Below are positions 21,561 through 36,559 of a stretch of DNA of 64,000 bases, piece by piece. The number at the start of each line of letters is the position of its first letter. The first letter of the stretch is position 1. A program made the position numbers and the translations under genes. The notes below the pieces were generated by a model. It was not told where the DNA came from. It saw only the letters and a program-made list of their open reading frames with translations, and made no database searches. Source of the DNA: Gibbula magus (lineage: Eukaryota; Mollusca; Gastropoda; Trochida; Trochidae); assembly GCA_936450465.1 (NCBI GenBank), contig OW388291.1, positions 81,915,436 to 81,979,435 on the forward strand, given 5' to 3'.

Positions 21561-23490
21561 TTAGATCAAATGTTCCATGAAGTATCTGTACATAAAATCT
21601 GACTTTATCTCAAACAATTTCGCACTGTAAACTTCCAAACAAAGAAGGAATCGACCATCAACATATGCACAACTGTATTATCAGACTGAAAATAGCAGAC
21701 TCCCGATGACATCACTTGACGACAGTGTCATTGTTGTCGAATCTGCCTGCTTTGACAGTGTTTTACCAGTGGTTCTGTTTGATACGAGTACGTGACAGTT
21801 CTCAAATAGGTGAAAAGTTTAGAGATCCTACTAATCAGGTTAAACCTTCACATTTCTTTACCAAATCGGACATTACCATTTCTTAGGATATCAGCAATTT
21901 TCATTTTATTTTATTTTTTATTAAAATTTCATCTTATCAAATTGAATGTCACAATTCGAACATGATCTTTAATCATTTTGAAGTAGGGATTTGCATTTGA
22001 AAGTTGAGAATCATTTTGTTTTATTTATGTATATATATATATCATTTCTGAGCTGATTTACAATTCCACCTTCCTTCACATGATTATGGTTGCATAAATC
22101 CATTGTGTAGAAGTAGTAGTGATGCTAAAGTATTAAACATAATTTTGTAAAAGATAATGTTACTTCTCATCATGAGAGTGTTGGTATCAGCAGCACTTGC
22201 TGACAAACTGTGATGGCCAGAAATTACTGTACATGTCACCCATATCAGTCCGTTTGTTGTGCTACCAAAGACCAAGATTGGAAATTTTGTTATGGATTTT
22301 GTTTTACACATTCGAATTCTACTGAAAATGATATGTGAGAAGAGAAGTGGTTAGTGGTAGACTATCGAATATCTAAATTCTTCATTAGAGTTGAAGGACT
22401 GTTGTCACATAACATATAGCAAGGCGATATGACCCACGTACAAATGATTACACTTAAAATATTACATTATGATGCATGAACTCATTCTGTAAGCAGATAG
22501 AAATCAAATTTAAGCAAATTAACAATTTGTTATGATTTATTGTAAAGTATTTGCAAGTGAAAAATATCGCCATATTGGTATTAATGACATCATATAATTA
22601 GTGTGCAGTGTGAATTGGTGCAGTTAATTACAAATTGTTTGCCTTGCCTTAGCAATTTACTGGAACAATAATGGCTTATAAATTTAGTCTTGTTCAAGTC
22701 CAGAAGGAAATACTCTGAAATAACTGTTCAAATTCTTAATAATCCTCAATTTAAATTTTTAGTTTGATGAATCATTGAATTTTCTCTCATTAATAATATC
22801 CTCAAAACAAATAAGGGCGTTGATATACGAGCATAAAATGGATGAAAGTTTTCTAAATTTGGTGGTAAGCAACTACTTCCTATACTTTCAAAGAACTTTA
22901 AAGATCCTCATCAAGATGAAAGCGATTTTTGTTTACAAATCAATCAAATTTAAGTTGGGTCGAAGAATTAAGTCACCCTGTAGAGCTGATGTTTGATTCG
23001 TATTGTTTCTTATGTTTGTCACGCAAGCTATGACCTACAATCCTAATGCTGGAGAAAACAGAGTGGTAATGGGATGGCTGAAATATCTCACTGACATCGT
23101 GACGAGTTTAACTGTAACCTATAAAGACAACTGATACTCCTAAATAATAAAATAGTACAATATAAACAGCATATTGATTAACAATTGAAATGCAGTGAAA
23201 GGAATAAGTAAGGCAGCAATGCAAGTTAAAGAATACTTTAATTTGAAGTTGACTGATAATCTAGATTATCATTTACATAAAACGAAGAAATGTTATTTCA
23301 AGACACACAGAATGATTGGTACATAAATACATAATAATTACATTCTGAAACACGTGAATAGAAAGAGAACAAATATTGCCTTTGCTCATGCCTAGTTAAC
23401 ACTTTGATAGCAATAGAATACCATGACAACAAGATCGGCCACATGTACATGTATATATGTACACAATATATTGTATATAATGTCCATGTA
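21561..23490. other. Non-coding unit sequence
   Basis: Collinear with 33566-35472 in unit 2 at high identity. Short frames such as 22084-22311 (minus) are chance. No gene, RNA or element recognised. Confidence 0.55.
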
Positions 23491-26400
23491 CTTGATACAC
23501 AATGCTTGTGGATGATATCCATCAGAAAAAGACAGAATCGAGTAGCATGAAATGAATATCTGAAGATTCTACACTCTGATATTATCCTGGCCACTGGAGA
23601 CGTCCAGGCCTGTCTCGTCCCCTGGAGATAGTTAGAGATGGAGTATCCTGTATACAATTAAAGCTGATAAAATACTGCCACTCTTACCAATAACGCAATA
23701 ATGCAAATAAGGTCATTTTTGTTAATAAAATTAATATATTAAAATTAAATTAAACAATTTTTGGTTTCTAATTGAAATATTCTATCAGTTGTTTTTTAAA
23801 TAGAAATTAGTGCTCAAAGTACTGCTGCAACAAAATCTTTAATCCTAAATATGTTATTCATTCATCGTTTATTTTTGCTCTATATAATGACTTTGTTGTC
23901 AGATATTTAAGTGATGTGTTCAGATGTATTTGTAACAATGAGGAACAACTACGTTATTAAACCGTTGTTAAGTACGTTACATATATTTTGTGCAACGTTA
24001 ATAGGGTCTGGTTTTAAACAGAGTGTTTTGCAATGAATGTGTTGAAAGGTGACTATTCACATGCTTGGTTTCCTTTGTCTTGCTATTGTATTGTTTACAT
24101 TGCATTTGTTACCAATATATGACAGTGTCATAGTGCATGAATAATATTATCTTACTTCATCATATTTAAGCAATATGAAATGATTATCTAAAGATTTATT
24201 GATTTTAACCTGGTCAGAGGAGACTTTAAGGGACATCAGGCGATATACAGTTATATAGATGTGCTTTTGCTATATCTATTTCATATATCTGATCCATATT
24301 TGCGTACATCGCAGGTAAGTTTCATTAAACACACCAGCTGATACCCAATAAACAATCAACTGAATGTATTCAGATTGTCATAACCAACAATAATGTATTT
24401 CAGTACGTTTAATAAATGTCATAGAATTTATTGATGTGAAGCTGTCTAAGTAAATATCTAAAACGATAGCATCTAGTAAGTATGTGTATGTTGATTTCTT
24501 GCTCTTTGATAATCAATTTACTCTCGACTGTCCACCACAACTTCAAAGACTGGTATTTTATTATCCACCTTTAGGTATCGTCCTTTGTCTCCACTATCAA
24601 ATATACCCGGAAGGTCTGAAACGTTGTTGAAAATATCGCTAATACTATAATAAATATTCAATGTTATTACACATTGTGTGCTGCCGATTGACGTGACGTC
24701 ATAATGGAATAATGACGTCACAATATTAGCGGTGCGGTCGCAATGCAGTGTGTCCCAATCATCAACGAGTTCGTGGAATGAAGTGGGATTTAAATCAGTG
24801 AGTAATACATCAAATACTAAGTAACATAGTAACATATTTATGAAACTCGTGAATGGCATGGGTAATTAACTCGCTTTCGCTCGTCAAATACCAAACCACT
24901 CACTCGTTTCATACATATATTACTAAACGGGAACTCGTTTAGTACTCTCTATTATCAATCATTATCACTTATTTTCAACTTATGCTGTTTAATCACATTA
25001 CTTCAGCAAAAAAATAGTTTCGAAGTTTCATTCTCTCTGAGAAACATAAGTGTAACAAACAACAGTGTACGAAATATGAGTCACAATTGATACGCTCGTG
25101 TACCAGAGCTGCGTTTCTTATGTATTTCCACTAAGTCTTCTAACTGTGCAGCTAGTAGTGGTAATGAAAGACTACACAGCCCAACACAACGTACAATGCA
25201 CCAAATTTGGGCATTTCAACATGTACATGTAGACTGTAATTCATTATTAAAATATAAGATCAGCCTTTATTGACGGAATCAATAAATTTAAAGGTAAGTG
25301 GCTGAACCTGTTTAACTGTCTGTGTAGATTTCCCTTGGGATACCATTCTCTGCAAACGAAGCAAATCACCATGAAGAAGACATTCGTATTTCCACATTGT
25401 GACTTTTCTTCCCAGTACATTAAGATAAGTTAGCCATTTACTTCAATCTTTATTCTGGTATTCCGAAGGTATCAGTCCCGCACTACATATACATCTGCTG
25501 AAACACAATTATCTGTGAACATTACGTTTTTTATGTACACATATGTAGAATATACATGGACAGGTTGGCGTTTATCAGTAGCGTGAGTGGACAGACTACT
25601 TTCCCTTATAAATGTCTTTCGAATGCTACCTATATAGATAGGACTTACTAAAAGGAAAGTATACTCGTCTTCAATTGAATATGAATGACATGTTTTAGTT
25701 CTCTATTTAAGTTCTCTGCTCTCCATTTATTTTTTTATCTACATGTACCCGCCTCAATTACAAGTTCATGAGATGAGCATCGACATCTGGTTTGACTTAT
25801 TAACAGCAAAGTACATGTCAATATGGATGCTGCTATTAACCATTGTCCAAGTGCTTGACATAGATAACTTTTCCTGCCAATTCTGAAAAAACATCTCCTT
25901 AGTGTTTTTAGATAATTTCCAATTTCTTAATTGTACCAACTATTTCCAAATCGAGTTGAAAATAATAATTGTTTTATGTCGCCTGTCACTCATTTTTTAT
26001 GTCAATAAAAGCATCATGTTATAAAATGTCTTTTGTAAGCAATAAGATGTGTAATAACTTTATCAAATACCCAAATAATTTACAATAAGACTATATCATA
26101 TGAGCCATTTACCTTATCCATTTGCAAAGAGGCAGAAAGCCTATTGAAGATGCAAAACTATGCATTTTAAACAACATACATTTGGGGCTTCCACGATCCT
26201 ATACAAAAATTGTATCTGTACTTACTTACTTATCACATAAACTTTTATATGTCTATATATGTAATATATATAGAGATATTTCCAACTTTTAAAACTAAGT
26301 TTGTAAAACTTAATTCAGTAATCGTACAGGACTGCTTACTGTTTAAACAGTTCTTAATCCAGATAGATAGAGAATACACAACCAGGCCCGTTGAATACTG

Positions 26401-28959
26401 TTTTTTTGTTAGACATGAATGGTGTTCACGAATTTCATTAAATTGGTATTGAGCGGGACCGACTTTTGTATTCTAATCAAAATAAACTGTAAGAAAATCC
26501 TTGATTCAACACTCACTTATATGTATAGGACACAAACTATTGTGCAGCTTATATTGTCACATCAAGTCTTTTACACCAATCAGCAAGACGCAATGTTTTC
26601 ACTGTAGATTTATTACACATTTATATCTTAAACAGATGAGAAATAATATCATATGCTATATTATGCATTATAATGATATGAAATATTAAGATAGGACAAT
26701 TATACATATTTCAAAAAGAGAGATAAGTTCACCTCAATCACCCTATAGGTTCAGTACAGCAGTGGATCATTATTACAGAGGATAGTATATGTGTGTCCAT
26801 GTCATAGTAAGTTTACGACACGAGTGTCTGAATATTAGTATTTCCCGGTTGAGAACGAGGGGTACAACGATAATCAGACACGAGTGCTATAAACATAGTG
26901 TGACATACAGACACATATAATGTTCTATTTATTACCGAAGTCATGAAATTGAAAACAAAATACGCTAAAATCTACTTTCAATCCTATAGGTTGGCTATCC
27001 GCCATCGCCGCATTTGGAAAGCACACCATAGACGAAGTGTGAAGTATTCACATTCTTCATGACGTCACGTCACAATTATACAGTGATATTTTTCCCAAGG
27101 GTATCGTCCACAAAAATATGAACCCCAATATGATTGCACTCGGAGTTAATAAAACACATCATGTTGTTATTAATTCTGTGTTACACGAAACAGAGACCAT
27201 AACCTGTGCAGCTGAGTTCTGAGGTAATCTCGTACAATGCCAGATGACAGTAACGCCATGATTCCACACTATACCTGATGGACATGTGGCATGTGTAAGA
27301 AATATCCATAAAGTCATATAGCACACATGTCTTACTCAAGAAGTCTTACTTGAAGAAAAACACTATATCACAAACCTCTTTGGTTTCATATCACATACGC
27401 ATTGTGTCGTATCTACTGTTTGTTTGTTTGTTTGTTTGTTTGTGTTACAAGCATGATTACGTTTGTTGAGGTTATATGTATACTGTATCTGTGATATATG
27501 TTTCTGGAACGTAGGACATTATGTCAACACATTCTGAAGTTTGTTTGTTTATAGCAATTGATACAAAACAAACATCTGCTAGTGTTCACATTCTCTTCTT
27601 CACAGGGGTATTATCGAAAATAGCGACCAGAAAGTATATTATATCAGTTAATGCATGTATACAAAAGATGGACGTCATTAACTTGAGATTGTGAATGTGC
27701 TGTCACCTATCTCTCCACATGCATGTGTATTGGAGGAAGCAAGGTGGAGTGAAGCATCATGGTACTGTACGACAAGATAACCATAGCAACAGAATATGGC
27801 TGCAGTGTAAGCATAGCAGAGATGGTTGTTGTGGATACCTGTCGAATGTAAGAGGAGCACACAGTGACCTGGTTAACTCATGTCATCTATGTGGTTATAC
27901 CACAGTCTATGTAAAGCTCATTAGGATATTACTCTGACGTATAATTAGTGGAGACATTTGTTTCGAGCTGAAAAAGTGACGCCCTAGGTACTGAGTTACA
28001 TTTTAATACATGTTGTACTGCAACTGTATGTAAACCTCATTAACCTTTTTTGAGTAGTATACAGAATTTTATTGTGAATACCAGACCGGCGCAGTGGAAC
28101 AAGGTAACGTATAAGTGACTGTGATTTAGGTTATAAGTTACACTGACACTTATGTAGACATAACGTGAAACACAGACATGTGATATGAATAACATATGGG
28201 TGAAGGCGGAATGATACCGACTCAATTAAATACTTTGAGTTTGTACCACAACTACAGTAGACCTCAATAGAATACTACTCATTCCAATGTTGATTGTCAC
28301 TTTTGTCTTATCTTATCTGATTAGCTGTTAACATACAGGAGAGGAAAGGCCACAAAAGATCACTCGACATCTGTTTCTGACCACTGTGTATTTGAACAAA
28401 TTCTAATTACTAATAAACTAGGATTAGTAAAAGTTCTCCTTATCGAGGCTATTATATATTGTACATATTGAAATCTTCAATAACGGAGAGCAATATGCCA
28501 CAATGATCAGGGCGGTGTTGGTGAAAGTGGAACATCTCTGATAACAAAAACTGAAGCATCAACGTCTCATAACGACTATTTGTTTATTTGCCCACAGGTT
28601 GATGTACTTCCATTTGCTCCATATTATGTGAAGATAACAACTACACGTATGAACACTAATCCAGACAATGTAATGTAAACACGCTTGGTTAATTAAGACA
28701 GATTGACCTTAACCCGTCTTGCTATTACATTTCACGCCTTTCTGTAAATGAAACAACATTGCGACAAGACGATTGTAATGAAAGGGAGAAGATCGTGTGT
28801 CGCATATCTTCATGACTGACTCTAAATTACCCCTATACACGGACGGACGTTATTAGATTCAAACATTATAAAACTTGATGTAAGGAATACCGTTTGTGCT
28901 TACAATTGTTAATGGGTTTCTATTGTGACTGTTAGATTAGCACTGTGTAGCACTATGTA
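23491..28959. other. Unit 2 non-coding stretch
   Basis: Near-identical counterpart of 1-2916, 4159-4413 and 10689-12956. A 113-codon minus-strand frame at 24518-24859 is closed upstream in unit 1 and lost in unit 3. A type-a block is at 25294-25400, and empty sites for the two unit 1 insertions are near 26409 and at 26654-26658. The 11.8 kb-type conserved block is at 27751-27950. Confidence 0.6.
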
Positions 28960-29524
28960 CGCTCAACCGCAAAAGAAACGTCACCACATTTTCAACGGCG
29001 TGAAAAACGAAATACTGCTGCTGGAGAAAGAAGATTTTTAATGATTTCCGTGGGGACATTATTTGTAAAGAGGTACCCATAATTTCATACGTCAGGGTGT
29101 AATACTTTTATTTTCATGTCTGTTCAAGTACACTTGGGGTGTTGAAATCTCTTTTTATTTTGGCCGGAATGTTTGGCATTTAACTGAAAAAATCATAAAA
29201 TGTAGAAATTGAGTTAATAAATTATCGACATAAATAACCTTATTGGACTTAAATTTGTTGACGCGTCTTTACTGTAGGACGTCATAAAACAAGCCAAGAA
29301 AGCCGTTTTTGACTCCCTTATCTCGCCCAGTTATAGAGATTCAAAACGATGACTTCTTGAAACGTGGCTTTCACAGAAATATGAGCAGATAAAGTTTTGA
29401 AATTGTAAAAACTAGTTTAGGTGGCTTCTGGAAACATGATGTATCTCTGTTTTAGTAGCCTTTATTACGCGCGGATTGAATTATCCTGTATTTTGTACGA
29501 TGACGTTTCTTTTGCGGTTGAGTG
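28960..29524. mobile_element. Tc1/mariner-type MITE, unit 2 copy
   Basis: 565 bp, TA on both sides (28958-28959 and 29525-29526), ends containing CTCAACCGCAAAAGAAACGT in inverted orientation. Orthologous in position to 12957-13534, with small internal deletions. Confidence 0.85.
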
Positions 29525-32500
29525 TAGAGAATCTGTGTTGCTGACTCAGCATGTGTGAAGCATTGCCTGCAAATAATTATCATTGATTAATTATAAATTA
29601 TGATTTTAATTGAAAACGTCACTTGTATGCATGAAATAAGAAGGTTAAATCTTTCATACCGTTTGGAGGAAATAAATATGTGACCAAATTTAAGTTTTCG
29701 TGACAAAAGCAGTTGGCGTTATTTCAGTGTTTGACAGTTAAAAAATCGTTTGATCATGCTTAACTCTCCTGATGCATGCCATTCTAATGCAATGGGGTGG
29801 ATTTCAGCATTACAAATGAAATGTACACACATGTGACTGTTTCACTTTCAAAAATGTTTTTCTACTGTGGCAAAACAATATTTTTCACACCCTTTCATGA
29901 ATCATTGTATTACGCAGTATTTACCCAAAACCATTTAAACCAACCACAATTCTACTCATTAAGACCTTTGAAGAAATATGTTTGATAATATCCTTGTCAC
30001 ATGTAGTGTTTGTCTGAGGTCGTAACATGCAACATCACAGGTAACAACATACCTTGAATTTTTTCCCCCCGCATTTGTTCGTTAATCGGCCATTTGTATA
30101 ACCATGTGTTTGAGCAATCCCATGTCAAATATGTATGTAAAATGCACGCGTATCTTTAACAGTATTTATGCAGTAAAATTGCCAGACATCGATTCTGATA
30201 CTTGTCATCACATTTACAGTGTCAAATGTTTTAGCCGTTTTGTCTGGAAAAGGACTGTGTTGGTGATGCTTGCCTAATGATATTTATTGAAATTGGTATA
30301 ATACCTTACATAAATGAACTTTCCAAAACATTTTTGGGGGTTGTCATTATAAATTTTATCAGTTTTTATTCATTAAATACTGAATCTCTTTACTAAAACA
30401 TGTTAAACATGTTTCATTTGCTGTTTGTTATCTCGCACTATCCTGATAGGAAATTAATCATATTAGCTTTGTGATGCTTTAACTATTCATGTTCGGGGAC
30501 GAACTGCACTTTATTTTATTCAAACATTTGGTAGTTGAGGCTACTATAGTTTTTAAATAAAGAGCTATTCAAGAGTAAGTACCTTCTTTTTATCAGGAAA
30601 AACGGAGTGAATTTTAAGGTAGGGACATCGTTTTTGAAAATGAATCAGTCTGAATGAGATATGCACGTGACTTAATCTTAAAGGTAATATCACTGTTGTC
30701 TTGTCATAGCCTAGGAAGTGACTTAATTCAAGGAGGTAAAGTCACTCTCATTTCTGCCCAGGTAATCACTTAATCCTTGGAGGTAACGTCACTCTCATTT
30801 CTGCCCAGGTAATCACTTAATCCTTGGAGGTAATGTTATTGATACAGTCTCCTCATGAAGGTAACCTTCCTGTCTGATTTATTCTACTTGTACTCGTGTT
30901 TCCTTCAAAATTCACAAAAATGAAGTGTAAATAAAATGAACACCATCCAAGATCAGCATCTATTGATTTACTGAACTTGAATATTTCGGGGGTCACAAGA
31001 AAGATATAAAACTGCATTATGTAATATGATTTTACCAGGATCTATACAATTCTGCCAAACAATTGGTTCTTCCCAGTAGATCTCTTCATGTACAGCATGA
31101 TAACGTCTATTCTTCAATATGAGAAGCTGAAGTTGTTTAACTGTATTCATTGATTTCCCTCGTGATTCTATCTCATTCAGGACGGATTGAGTGCATCTTC
31201 ATTAAAAGGAAACATTTGTCTGTGAGAACTGATCTACTCTTAAAAACGTGTATGCATACGTACATATTGTTAAGCATAGGAAACCTTTAAAAATGAATTG
31301 CAGCATGTCATTATCCCGACGTTAATCCATTAGCTTGATACAAAGAGGAACAATTTAAACTAATTAACTAATTAATTAGTAATACAGTGTGCTTGATATA
31401 ACGCCTCTTGAGGCAAATGTCAGAGTGTACTCGACACTCTTCAACCTGACAACATAAAACTGTGTACATTTTACAATAAGTAAGTGTACAATTGTATCAC
31501 AAAGAGTACAAAACGTAACCAATATTGTTTATTGACACATGTTTATGCTTGGCTGAACTGAAGCCCTCTTCCACATTAATTTGTAAGTTGTGTACATATG
31601 TTTTTCATAATTTATATATTTAGAAAGTTGTTTTGGTGCGTTTGAATTTAATTTGTTATTGACGATACCTTAATTCTTTTTGCCACATTTACCTTTTACC
31701 TGGAGAAATGTTACGGAATAGCACTTATCATACAATAAACCATAAAGCTTTATTTTACTTACGTATTTCCAGAGGGAAATTATGAAAAGTTTGTCAGATC
31801 TTGGAAATGTAACGCTAGTTCAGCACTTTTTTATATGGCCCCAGCTGTATTATATCAAATATTTACAATGCTATAAATGACTAAATTTCCGTCTGACAAT
31901 ACACCTATACACGCCAGGACAGTATTTGCTTCTTGAAAGGTGACTGACACATGTGTCCTAATTACTTGCTGTCCATGTGTGCTGTCCATGCTCAATAAAC
32001 ATGACACTCGAAGACTCTTACTGAATTAACACTTACTAAAGGGCACAAACGGCGTTCATTATTTTAGAAGAAACTTTTATACATAAAAGATCACTTTAAA
32101 AATCATTTTCACACGCCTGTTAAATCATTTTTACACGTTGAAGACGTCTAAGTTTACTTCTGATTATAAAAAGTTGAAAACCATATGAGTACTCATAACA
32201 AGGAATGGTTGACTATTGGCAGATCATGTCACCATGTGCCATCGAGAGATCCATAAACGGACCCGGCGGACATTTAGCTGAAAGTTCCACTATCGTAAAG
32301 ATTTTGAAATCGTATTTGCCATTTTGAATATGGAATAAGTAATAGATAATGTGTTTTTCTTTTCGTTGAATTCTTCAAATTATATTGAGTCTTTGCAGAT
32401 ATTAATTTTACCTTTCAATGACTCCCAATGTTCAGGGTATTCAGGGTAATGTTATACGAGATAATGATTAATGAAATCATATTTGTAATCCATGTCGAAT

Positions 32501-33035
32501 CCAAGGGTGGTGACAATGTACAATATAACCAATTAACCTTCACGTCTTAGTACTTATACTGTATATCGCGCAAGACCATCTGTCTTCCATGAGAATGAAT
32601 ATTCTTGTCTGGTGCTATACACATCACAATGATTAATTGACTATCCTCTCCATTCTTCTGTCACCATCAATGTGTTGTAGAAGGAGACATCAGTGATATG
32701 GAGAATCGTGTTAACCATAGCAGCAGTGGTATGTCAAAATAGTTGAGATTTGTAAACCACATACCTGAGAGAAGAAAACTTATTGACATCGTCATGAAAG
32801 AAAGTTTACCTCACCTTTACGTTTGTATCAGTTTACACTTCTTTCTTCTCCTAAAAGTAATTTTCCAAGCAACCTAATATCTCTGGTTTCAGCTCCATTG
32901 CAATATGTTCGTATCTTAAAATGTACAAAAGACCGATGCCTCCTATTTGTAACGCTAGAAATATCATGACATTCGATAGTTTAGTTACACATTGAATGAG
33001 CAAAGCAATATTAATTTAAATTTAGAAATAGAAAA
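29525..33035. other. Unit 2 non-coding stretch
   Basis: Counterpart of 13535-17940 without the TTAA-flanked element or the 221-bp duplication. It contains the shortened minisatellite-like array (about 30660-30865) and a type-b block (31118-31225). No gene recognised. Confidence 0.55.
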
Positions 33036-33565
33036 AAAACCCATTTAAATTCTATAATTGCGTGAAACTCACTAGGTTCCAATACAGGATACTACAATAT
33101 TACACTTATTTCTTGAATGAAAGTCATATAGAATATCTGGAAATAAATCAATAAGTGGATATATGGAGAGAAAAAAACGGAGCCACAATAATATTCTCTA
33201 GCAAAAACAATATTTAAGGATATCCCGAAAAGAGAAAATATGTTCTAACCTTGATCATATCAATCATAAAATATAATACATACAAAATGAAACAAAGAGA
33301 TAAAATACCAAACTTGAATCACATTAAAGAAGATATCAAAACAGCATACAATATTGACCGCTATAACGCCTACTTAGAGTGCAAATATAATAATTTCAGA
33401 AATTTCTGGTCCATATGTCATAATCTTTTCGGAAAAATACTGCTCACTATACCTGCCAACTGTCGAACCAATTGCAAACAATTGTTACCTGTTTTCATAC
33501 TCTGTATGTACCTTTATATTATATGCATGTGTCAATGTGTATGTATTGAAATGTTAAATTCACTG
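33036..33565 (+). pseudogene. LINE C-terminal relic, unit 2 copy
   Basis: Same relic as 20890-21500, including the IIKYNTYKMKQRDKI stretch, with an extra internal deletion around 33086. The upstream LINE part and the Penelope element present in unit 1 are missing, and the break falls in an A-rich run at about 33030. Confidence 0.65.
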
Positions 33566-35472
33566 TAATGATGTGGAGATCGACAAATAAAAAAGTTAAT
33601 TTTTTAAACATTAGATCAAATGTTCCATGAAGTATCTGTACATACAATCTGACTTTATCTCAAACAATTTCGACTGTAAACTTCCAAACAAAGAAGGAAT
33701 CGACCATCAACATATGCACAACTGTATTATCAGACTGAAAATAGCAGACTCCCGATGACATCACTTGACGACAGTGTCATTGTTGTCGTATCTGCCTGCT
33801 TTGACAGTGTTTTACCAGTGGTTCTGTTTGATACGAGTACGTGACAGTTCTCAAATAGGTGAAAAGTTTCGAGATCCTACTAATCAGGTTAAATCTTCAA
33901 ATTTCTTTACCAAATCGGACATTACCATTTCTTAGGATATCAGCAATTTTCATGTTATTTTATTTTTTATTAAAATTTCATCTTATCAAATTGAATGTCA
34001 CAATTCGAACATGATCTTTAATCATTATGAAGTAGGGATTTGCATTTGAAAGTTGAGAATCATTTTGTTTTATTTATGTATATATATCATTTCTGAGCTG
34101 ATTTACAATTCCACCTTCCTTCACATGATTATGGTTGCATAAATCCATTGTGTAGAAGTAGTAGTGATGCTAAAGTATTAAACATAATTTTGTAAAAGAT
34201 AATGTTACTTCTCATCATGAGAGTGTTGGTATCAGCAGCACTTGCTGACAAACTGTGATGGCCAGAAATTACTGTACATGTCACCCATATCAGTCAGTTT
34301 GTTGTTCTACCAAAGACCAAGATTGGGATTTTTTTAATGGATTATTTTTACTCATTCGAATACTACTGAAAATGATATGTGAGAATAGAATGGTTATCAG
34401 TAGGTTAGTGGTAGACTATCGAATATTTAAATTCTTCATTAGAGTTGAAGGACTGTTGTCACATAACATATAGCAAGTTATTTTTACAAGGCGATATGAC
34501 CAAATATTTACAATGTTACGTTATACTGCATGAACTCATTCTGTAAGCAGATAGAAATCAAATTTAAGCAAATTAACAATTTGGTATGAATTATTGTAAA
34601 GTATTTGCAAGTGAAAAATATTTCCATATTGGTATTAATGACATCTTATAATTATTGCCCAGTGTGAATTGGTGCAGTTAATTACAAATTGTTTGCCTTG
34701 CCTTAGCAATTTACTGGAACAATAATGGCTTATTAATTTAGTCTTGTTCAAGTCCAGAAGGAAATGCTCTGAAATAACTGTTCAAATTCTTAATAATCCT
34801 CAATTGATATTAATAGTTTGATGAATCGTTGCATTTTCTCTCATTAATGATATCGTCAAACAAATTAAAGGCGTTGATATACGAGCATAAAATGGATGAA
34901 AGTTTTCTAAATTTGGTGGTAAGCAACTACTTCCTATACCTTCAAAGAACTTTAAAGATCCTCATCAAGATGAAAGCGATTTTTGTTAAAAAATCAATCA
35001 AATTTAAGTTGGGTTGAAGAATTAAGTCACCCTGTAGAGCTGATGTTTGATGCTATGACCTACAAACCTAATGCTGGAGAAAACAGAGTGGTAATGGGAT
35101 GGCTGAAATATCTCACATACCTCTATAAAGACAACTGACACTCCTAAATAATAAAATAGGACAATTTAAATAGCATATTGATTAACAATTGAAATGCAGT
35201 AAACGGAATTCGCAAGGCAGCAATGCAAGTGAAAGAATACTTTAATTTGAAGTTGACCGATATCCAAATTATCATTATATAAAACGAAGAACTCTTATTT
35301 CAAGACAAACAGAATGATTTGTCAGTAAAAACAGTTACATAATTATGCACGCGTATATAGCATTTGCTCATGCCTAGTTAACACCTTGATAGCCATACAA
35401 TACCATGACAACAAGATCAGCCACACATACATGTATATATGTACACAATATATTGTATATGATGTCGATGTA
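33566..35472. other. Unit 2 non-coding end
   Basis: High-identity counterpart of 21561-23490. Nothing further recognised. Confidence 0.55.
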
Positions 35473-36559
35473 CTTGATACACAATGCTTGTGGAAGATAT
35501 CCATCAGATAAAGACAGAATCGAATATGGTGAAATGGAAATCTGAAGATTCTACACGGTGATATTATCCTGGCCACTGGAGATGTCCAGGCCTGTCTCAT
35601 CCAGTGGAGATGATTATAAATGGAATGTCGGGAATGAAAGATCGAGCATTAGATTCGGTTTTACAACGTGGATTTTGGAGTATCCTATATACAATTGAAG
35701 CTAATACTGTATTGTCACTCTTACCAATTACACAAGTTCATATTTGTTAATAATTAAAACATATTTCATCAGTTGTTTTCAAGAGAAATTAGCGCTCAGG
35801 TCCCAGAGTGTTTTGATTGCTTCAAGAATGAGAGCGATGACCGGGAAAGGTTTGTTCGTAGTGTAGCATTGCATCAAAGGCCGCCATGAGGCTTAGCGAA
35901 TGGTCAAGCAGCAATGACACGTTTGCGCTAACTGTAATCGTGCTATTAATAGCTACCGCAACACAGAGCAAACGTGTATTGTTGCAACAATATCTTAAAT
36001 CTTAACTGTGTTATTAATTCATATTTTATGTAAATAATATTTTGAAAAATTTCGGTATATATTTAGTTACATGTACCTTTAAAAGGCCTAAGGTGTTCAG
36101 ATGTAATTCTGAAGTTGTAACAATCGTAATTAAGTTACAACTGCGTTACAGTGATTGAAAGTGTTGAAATAAAGAAGTTGAATATTCATTGGTTTCATTT
36201 ATCTTGATTTGTATCTTTTCTTTATCAACAATGTATGACATATTTTCTTGTGTATGATAATAATATCTTACTAATCTATTTCATATATCTCACCCACAAG
36301 TATGTCAATGAAGGTAAGTTTTATTTAGCACACTATAGCTGATCAACCGTCAACTGAATCGATTTAGTTTGTCAGAACAAGCAATAATGTATTTCAGAGC
36401 GTTTAATAAATGTCATGACATTAATTAAGTGGTATAAAGTCGTTTATATAGATATTTAACGCCGTATATCTACTAAGTATGTGTGGTGATCCGCCGTTAG
36501 ATATGATCCTTTGACTCAACTATCAAATGAACTCTGGAAGGTTTGAGGCGTAGATTTCC
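35473..36559. other. Start of unit 3, non-coding
   Basis: Diverged copy of 1-1180. It carries a short extra piece at 35631-35680 (see next entry). No gene seen. Confidence 0.55.
35631..35680 (-). pseudogene. Short LINE end fragment, minus orientation
   Basis: The reverse complement of this 50-bp piece matches 39697-39746, which reads as the end of a LINE RT-family protein. It is absent from units 1 and 2 at the matching place. Confidence 0.45.

Larger units (their letters stand above)
1..23490 (+). repeat. Macro-repeat unit 1 of a tandem array (about 12 kb net)
   Basis: The unit begins at the left edge with the anchor GATACACAATGCTTGTGG (from position 4), which recurs in the same orientation at 23494 and 35476. 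From there the order of anchors is the same as in unit 2, interrupted by insertions. Subtracting the BEL/Pao element, the 2917-4158 element, the TTAA-flanked element, the Penelope/LINE stretch missing from unit 2, and the 221-bp duplication leaves roughly 12.3 kb. Much of units 1 and 2 is near identical by eye; 12001-12240 matches 27991-28230 without a visible difference. The unit boundary is arbitrary within a tandem array. Confidence 0.88.
23491..35472 (+). repeat. Macro-repeat unit 2
   Basis: This 11,982-bp unit lies between two copies of the anchor GATACACAATGCTTGTGG. It carries the fewest insertions and is the best template for the ancestral unit. It keeps empty sites for the BEL/Pao element (26654-26658) and for the 2917-4158 element (near 26409). 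It shares the TA-flanked MITE with unit 1 (28960-29524). Relative to unit 1 it lacks about 2.9 kb corresponding to 17950-20890. No coding gene is supported in it. Confidence 0.88.

Noticed and set aside
24518..24859. 113-codon minus-strand frame ending VFEVVVDSRE
   Set aside because: The last 37 or so codons are also open in unit 1, but a TAG closes the frame upstream there, and units 3 and 4 do not keep it.
30968..31150. 60-codon minus-strand frame (MNTVKQLQLL...)
   Set aside because: It overlaps the type-b repeat block. The frame is stopped in unit 1 and shifted in unit 3, so it is not a conserved gene.
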